9,576 nt of DNA, taken from positions 1-9,576 of the forward strand of contig JBBSSJ010000184.1 in assembly GCA_038242095.1 (NCBI GenBank). The letters run 5' to 3'. This document shows positions 6,195-9,576 of the stretch, one piece after another. Made by a program: the position numbers and the translations under genes. The notes beneath the pieces are model-generated. The model ran no database searches. It saw nothing but the letters and a program-made list of their open reading frames with translations, and had not been told where the DNA came from. The stretch is from Persicitalea sp038242095 (lineage in GTDB: Bacteria > Bacteroidota > Bacteroidia > Cytophagales > Spirosomataceae). How positions within the stretch are numbered: the first letter of the stretch is position 1; every line of letters begins with the position of its first letter.

Positions 6195-8306
6195 CTAGAA
6201 AAACTTAGCGCGGCGGTCGACAATTTTAGCGTTGTCCCGTACGGCCTCATTGAGAAGATAGCTGGCGCGGCTGTCGACGCCCTGTTGAATTTGATTTTTG
6301 TAGGGTGTAAAGTCGGCGATCTGCGGGGCGGCGGTCTTGCCCACCTGTTCCATTACGAATACGCCATTCTCACCCGTAAAAATTTTGGACTTCTGGCCTT
6401 TCTTCAAACCAAAACCGACGCCTAAGGCCATGGGGTCGAATCCGGCCGAGCTCAACAGGCCCGTGGCCAGCGTTACGTCGTCGGCGGTTTCTACCAACGC
6501 ACCGGCACCGTATTTGCGCGCCATAGTTTCGAGGTCACCCACGGTACCGAGTTTTTCGGTAATCTGCGTGGCCTTTACTTCGTTACGTACTTTGGCGGTG
6601 AGTTCATCGCGGAAGTCGTCTACTTTCACTTCGTCCTGGTCCGTTTTCCCAGTCAGGACGGCTACGACGTATTGGTCGTCGGTTTCGAATACCTGCGACA
6701 CTTTGTCGACGCCCGTTTTGTCATTGAATGCCCAACGCACGATTTCGCGGGCGTTTTGGATGGCATTGACGTTCTCGGAAGACTCGGGAATGCGGGCTGC
6801 CGTAGCGACCACGAGCGACTTGTCTTTGGCGACGGCCTCATCAAATTCTGCCTTAGTGTCTACCGAAGCCGCGAATTGGTCAGCCTTACGGTAGGCTTCA
6901 TCGCGCGTACCCTGGCTCGGGGCAATCGTCTTGGCGATGGTCGCCATGCGGTAGAGCGTATTGGATTTGGGGTCGGTCACTTTAATGATGTGAAAACCAT
7001 ATTGGCTTTCAACTAGGCGGTCGACCAAACCATTGCTGCTCATCGAAAAAACCGCATCCTCGAAGGGCTTCACCATAGCCCCGTTATTCTGGAAATAGCC
7101 CACATCGCCGCCGCGTTGCGCCGAACCTTGATCGGTGCTGTTGGTAGCGGCCAAAGCCTCAAAACTAGCACCGCCGCGAATCTGGTTCAGAATGCCTTCG
7201 GCGCGCTGGCGGGCGGCCTCTTTCGCCGAATCCGAAGGATTATCGGGACGAATGAGAATGTGGCTGGCGCGGGCGGTAGCGACTGAATCCTGACGGGTAC
7301 CGCCGTATTTGTAGATAAAATAGGTGTTATTTTCGCGGTAAGGACCATACACGCCACCGGGAATGAAGGTACTGACGGCCCCCTTAAGTTGATCCGACAT
7401 CATGGCGTAGGACATATCCATGGGTACCGCCACGTCGGAGTTCATCCGGGCGTAAGCCGAATCGTTGGGGGCAGCCGCCAGTCCGCGGGCCAGATTCTTG
7501 ATTTCGGTGTTCAACTCGGTGCTATCCTCCTTACCGGGTACGATTGGGAACGTCACGTACTGAAGGGTGCGCGTATTGACTCCCTTGTACTCGTCGCGGT
7601 GGTCGCGCAAATACGATTCCAGCTGCGAGTCGGTCACCTTAACGGTCGTATCGGCCATCGAGTAGAAGGGAACGTAAAGGTAGCGCAGTGAAGCCCTGGT
7701 GTTTTGGGCCATGTACTCCCGCTCCGACTCGGCCTTGGTTACGTACGAAGCCATTCTGACAATGTTCTCGTATTTCTGCCGCAGGCGGTCCGAGCGCAGG
7801 TTTTTCTCAAAGTCCGCCCAGGATTGCTGTTGCGGCAGAGGCAGTGTTTTAAGGTTCCGCAGGTAGTTGATGACCGCGCTCTTGTCGAATGCGCCAGTAG
7901 TAGGGTTAGCGAAAGCCTGCTGAATGGCGGGGCTGATGTGGTTGCCCTGCACCATGTCGACCATTTCGTCGTCGGTGACGGCCAAACCGAGCTTGTCGTA
8001 CTGCTTCTTGTAGGCAATGTCGACGACCATTTGGTTCCAGGCCTGCTCGCGCAGGGCGGTCATCTCCTGTTCACCCGCCGGGCGTCCGGTTTGGGCCTCG
8101 TAGTTGGTGCGCATCACATCAAGTCGCGATTGAAAATCGGGCATGGTAATCTCCTTACCATCGATTTCGCCAAGTGACTGGTTGCCGCCGCCCCCAAAGA
8201 GCGTGTTGTTGCCGAACAAGTCGCCCAGCACAAACAGGGTGATACTAATGCCGATGGCCGCTACTGCGATCCCGGACTTCTCTCTGATTTTGTTAATTAA
8301 AGACAT
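6195..8306 (-). CDS. Membrane-anchored peptidyl-prolyl isomerase / periplasmic foldase, PpiD/SurA-like
   Basis: A 703-residue chaperone-isomerase that should help newly exported proteins fold in the periplasm. The start MSLINKIREKSGIAV and a single membrane helix at about 12-30 anchor it to the inner membrane, as in PpiD. Residues about 45-200 form the SurA/PpiD-like N-terminal chaperone region. A parvulin (PpiC-type rotamase) domain spans about 341-447, with ASHILI at the start, GGDVGYF in the middle, and MVKPFEDAVFSM and YGFHIIKV at the end. The remaining 250 residues resemble the second, non-catalytic half of PpiD-like proteins. The architecture is PpiD-type and the length is usual for Bacteroidota members. 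It is transcribed alone, with a promoter candidate at 8330-8360 and its own terminator at 6132-6169. Confidence 0.92.
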   Translation of the reverse strand: MSLINKIREKSGIAVAAIGISITLFVLGDLFGNNTLFGGGGNQSLGEIDGKEITMPDFQSRLDVMRTNYEAQTGRPAGEQEMTALREQAWNQMVVDIAYKKQYDKLGLAVTDDEMVDMVQGNHISPAIQQAFANPTTGAFDKSAVINYLRNLKTLPLPQQQSWADFEKNLRSDRLRQKYENIVRMASYVTKAESEREYMAQNTRASLRYLYVPFYSMADTTVKVTDSQLESYLRDHRDEYKGVNTRTLQYVTFPIVPGKEDSTELNTEIKNLARGLAAAPNDSAYARMNSDVAVPMDMSYAMMSDQLKGAVSTFIPGGVYGPYRENNTYFIYKYGGTRQDSVATARASHILIRPDNPSDSAKEAARQRAEGILNQIRGGASFEALAATNSTDQGSAQRGGDVGYFQNNGAMVKPFEDAVFSMSSNGLVDRLVESQYGFHIIKVTDPKSNTLYRMATIAKTIAPSQGTRDEAYRKADQFAASVDTKAEFDEAVAKDKSLVVATAARIPESSENVNAIQNAREIVRWAFNDKTGVDKVSQVFETDDQYVVAVLTGKTDQDEVKVDDFRDELTAKVRNEVKATQITEKLGTVGDLETMARKYGAGALVETADDVTLATGLLSSAGFDPMALGVGFGLKKGQKSKIFTGENGVFVMEQVGKTAAPQIADFTPYKNQIQQGVDSRASYLLNEAVRDNAKIVDRRAKFF

Positions 8307-8329
8307 CGGTGTTTTTCAAATTTGACCCG

Positions 8330-8360
8330 CAAAATAAGCGGTTTTCTTTTTGGGAAGCAA
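8330..8360 (-). promoter_or_regulatory. Bacteroidota-type promoter candidate for the foldase gene
   Basis: On the minus strand TTG (8360-8358) is followed after exactly 20 nt by TTATTTTG (8337-8330). This is close to the Bacteroidota vegetative pattern TTG-N19/20-TAnnTTTG, missing only the A at the second position. It predicts a transcription start about 15-20 nt upstream of the ATG at 8306. This is pattern matching only. Confidence 0.5.
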
Positions 8361-8471
8361 GGAGATACGGTCGAACTGTTTATTGTTTTTCGATTTGCTG
8401 TGTGTTTCGCCGCCTGCTTTAATTTCATTAAAATCTAAAAAAGATACCGTATTACCGGCCATCCATCCTAT

Positions 8472-8963
8472 TCAGTCCATGTATTTTAAATAGGTACGGT
8501 ACAAAAGCGCCATGATGGCACTACCAAAACCACCGCCTAATGCAGTGACGGCTCCCAGCCAGCCACCTATCAGCAATAACGGGGCCAGAATGACGAGGCT
8601 CAGGCCAGCCAGGTATATATAAAACCCACGCCTCTGCAAAGTCCATATTTCGTAGGCGCCGTAGAGCGTAAGGGAATTATAGATCAGCAGAATGATGGCG
8701 ATGATCCGGATGTTGTCAGGCGTAAGGCTTCCGTATAAGCCGTCGTAGAATTTGGCGAGAAACTCGGCGTTGGCTCCGTCATCCTGCTCTTCCATTTGTT
8801 CCTGTGCCTGCTCGTACGTCTGCCGGTCCTGATAGGCGGCCACGCCGGGGTTCCAAAGGCGCTCGGAAGCCGACCAAAGGCCAGAAGTGCTGCTAAAAAA
8901 GGTAAGGAGGCAGAGAAAAGTGAGAAAACGGGGCTTGATGGCGGGAGCCGATGGATTAGGCAT
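8472..8963 (-). CDS. Small integral membrane protein of unknown function
   Basis: I do not recognise the family of this 163-residue protein. Four hydrophobic segments are visible: about 13-31, 85-105, 114-134 and 135-154, the last two separated by a glycine-rich turn (GGWLGAVTALGGGFG). Between the first and second helices lies a polar, glutamine- and glutamate-rich loop of about 50 residues (TYEQAQEQMEEQDDGAN). This loop probably faces the periplasm if the N-terminus is inside. The short tail YRTYLKYMD is polar. The layout resembles the many small Bacteroidota membrane proteins of unknown role. The gene has its own promoter candidate at 8989-9019. It is separated from the foldase gene by 165 nt in which I see nothing but that gene's promoter. 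Its reading frame and start look sound. Confidence 0.75.
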   Translation of the reverse strand: MPNPSAPAIKPRFLTFLCLLTFFSSTSGLWSASERLWNPGVAAYQDRQTYEQAQEQMEEQDDGANAEFLAKFYDGLYGSLTPDNIRIIAIILLIYNSLTLYGAYEIWTLQRRGFYIYLAGLSLVILAPLLLIGGWLGAVTALGGGFGSAIMALLYRTYLKYMD

Positions 8964-8988
8964 GGGTACACTAGTGTGATAAAGCGCG

Positions 8989-9019
8989 CAAAAGTGGCCG
9001 ATTTTGCCGACTTATCCAA
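8989..9019 (-). promoter_or_regulatory. Bacteroidota-type promoter candidate for the small membrane protein gene
   Basis: On the minus strand TTG (9019-9017) is followed after exactly 20 nt by CACTTTTG (8996-8989). This matches TTG-N19/20-TAnnTTTG except for the first base of the -7 box. It lies 26 nt upstream of the ATG at 8963. A perfect 10-nt palindrome, ACACTAGTGT (8968-8977), lies between it and the start codon and could be an operator. Confidence 0.5.
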
Positions 9020-9231
9020 AACCGTTGTTGGCTAGCTCGATGAAACTAAATCATCCTGCTGGGCAGCCAGGGGCCGCGTTGGCCAACCAGCGAATCCGCG
9101 TCGCCTTAGCCAGTCCGAAGTCTTTATAAGGCACCCCACACGTTCCACTGTGTAATTGAGGCGGGGATCGAGCATTCCCCGATCGGGATAATTATTATGA
9201 TTGGATTCCTGGCTGCTGCACCCGGTAAATT

Positions 9232-9252
9232 GAGCAAAATTTTATTTTGCTC
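9232..9252. repeat. Perfect 9-bp hairpin in the fecR upstream region
   Basis: GAGCAAAAT and its exact complement ATTTTGCTC flank a 3-nt TTT loop. It lies about 155 nt upstream of the FecR-like start codon. No gene ends nearby on either strand, so a terminator role is unlikely. A regulatory site or small structured RNA is possible. Confidence 0.6.
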
Positions 9253-9259
9253 GGGTAGA

Positions 9260-9271
9260 ATTTGGCCAAAT
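9260..9271. repeat. Perfect 12-nt palindrome, candidate operator
   Basis: ATTTGGCCAAAT reads the same on both strands and lies 7 nt beyond the 9232-9252 hairpin, within the divergent spacer. The size and symmetry suit a dimeric DNA-binding regulator, but no regulator gene is visible to link it to. Confidence 0.45.
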
Positions 9272-9407
9272 GACAGCTTTACTTGACTAAGTCTACGAAA
9301 TACTTGCAAAAAAGTTATAGGGGGAGTTGTCTGATTTGTGCGTCTGATAATACGAGAATCGGCGCGTACCTATTAAAAGTGGCTTCCCTGGGGCTTGTAC
9401 CTTACCC

Positions 9408-9576
9408 ATGAAACCTTACTCGGAATATACCGCCGAAGAATTAGCGATGGAACGCCTGTTTGTCAGGTGGGTCAGAAATCCCGATGATCCTGCCATTGGC
9501 AAATTCTGGACGCACTGGCTCGAACAGCATCCCCACCGCGCCGCGACGTTGGCCCAGGCGCGGGAGTTGGTCGAGG
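9408..9576 (+). CDS. FecR-like anti-sigma factor, N-terminal part (3' truncated)
   Basis: The 56 visible residues (MKPYSEYTAEELAMERLFVRWV, then PDDPAIGKFWTHWLEQHP and HRAATLAQARELVE) match the N-terminal cytosolic segment of FecR-type anti-sigma proteins of Cytophagales. That segment typically has an acidic helix, a [FY]-x-x-W-V motif, F-W-x-x-W-L-x-x-[HN]-P, and then an alanine/arginine helix. FecR proteins sit in the inner membrane, bind an ECF sigma factor through this segment and receive a signal from a TonB-dependent outer-membrane transporter. The FecR domain and membrane helix lie beyond the window. Usually an ECF sigma gene lies just upstream. Here the upstream 444 nt hold no sigma gene, so the partner must be elsewhere. 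The start at 9408 gives the full conserved segment with no alternative close by. Confidence 0.8.
   Translation, partial: MKPYSEYTAEELAMERLFVRWVRNPDDPAIGKFWTHWLEQHPHRAATLAQARELVE

Larger units (their letters stand above)
9040..9407. other. Divergent intergenic region with inverted repeats, no convincing gene
   Basis: This stretch lies between the divergently oriented membrane-protein gene and the FecR-like gene. It holds a weak GCCTTA/TAAGGC inverted repeat (9103-9132), a perfect hairpin at 9232-9252 and a 12-nt palindrome at 9260-9271. Short open frames exist on both strands, but none looks like a protein. The fecR promoter should be here, but no good match to the Bacteroidota consensus stands out. 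Confidence 0.6.

Noticed and set aside
9040..9129. Short plus-strand open frame (about 29 codons) beginning MKLNHPAGQ
   Set aside because: It is too short, with no ribosome-site or family evidence. It ends within the GCCTTA/TAAGGC inverted repeat.
9124..9309. Minus-strand open frame of 61 codons
   Set aside because: The composition is poor, with an isoleucine run from a repeated ATT-type stretch. It crosses the hairpin and palindrome and has no family resemblance.
1..9576. CRISPR array, tRNA, rRNA, insertion sequence or prophage
   Set aside because: No regularly spaced repeats, tRNA-like cloverleaf, transposase, integrase or phage gene could be seen on either strand.

Overview
The window looks like ordinary chromosome from a member of the Bacteroidota, most likely Cytophagales (Spirosoma/Dyadobacter-like). 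The support is the gene set: a Bacteroidota-type PpiD/SurA foldase, a FecR-type anti-sigma start with a Cytophagales-style N-terminus, a long-form xylose isomerase and a DUF2721 membrane protein. There are no clear Shine-Dalgarno sites, and two promoter candidates fit the Bacteroidota pattern TTG-N20-(T)AnnTTTG. The taxonomic assignment is an inference from family resemblance, not a database result.

Layout. Bases 1-409 (+) are the C-terminal end of a secreted protein finishing in a type I copper (auracyanin/plastocyanin-like) domain. A perfect 15-bp hairpin at 426-460 ends both this gene and the convergent minus-strand pair that follows. That pair is a glutamate dehydrogenase family gene (1048-2472) and a DUF2721 membrane protein gene (459-1037), 10 nt apart and probably co-transcribed.

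Bases 2599 to about 3128 (-) hold the decayed remains of a HEPN-MNT toxin-antitoxin operon. The HEPN gene (HI0074 family) has lost its N-terminus. The MNT nucleotidyltransferase gene has an in-frame stop and a frameshift inside its catalytic motif. Next comes a secreted M28 zinc aminopeptidase with a C-terminal fibronectin-III-like domain (3257-4621, +). It converges on xylose isomerase (4706-6034, -) across an 84-nt spacer with two competing inverted repeats. Five tandem heptamers lie directly against the xylA start codon. Upstream of xylA are the terminator of the foldase gene (6132-6169) and the foldase itself (6195-8306, -), with a good promoter candidate. An unrecognised four-helix membrane protein (8472-8963, -) also has a good promoter candidate. 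A 444-nt divergent spacer containing two palindromic elements leads to the start of a FecR-like anti-sigma gene (9408 onward, +), cut by the window end.

The genes do not form one pathway. They cover periplasmic folding, central nitrogen and sugar metabolism, peptide degradation and cell-surface signalling. I see no convincing new system. The observations most worth following are the toxin-antitoxin relic, the heptamer tract in the xylA leader and the palindromic divergent spacer before fecR.
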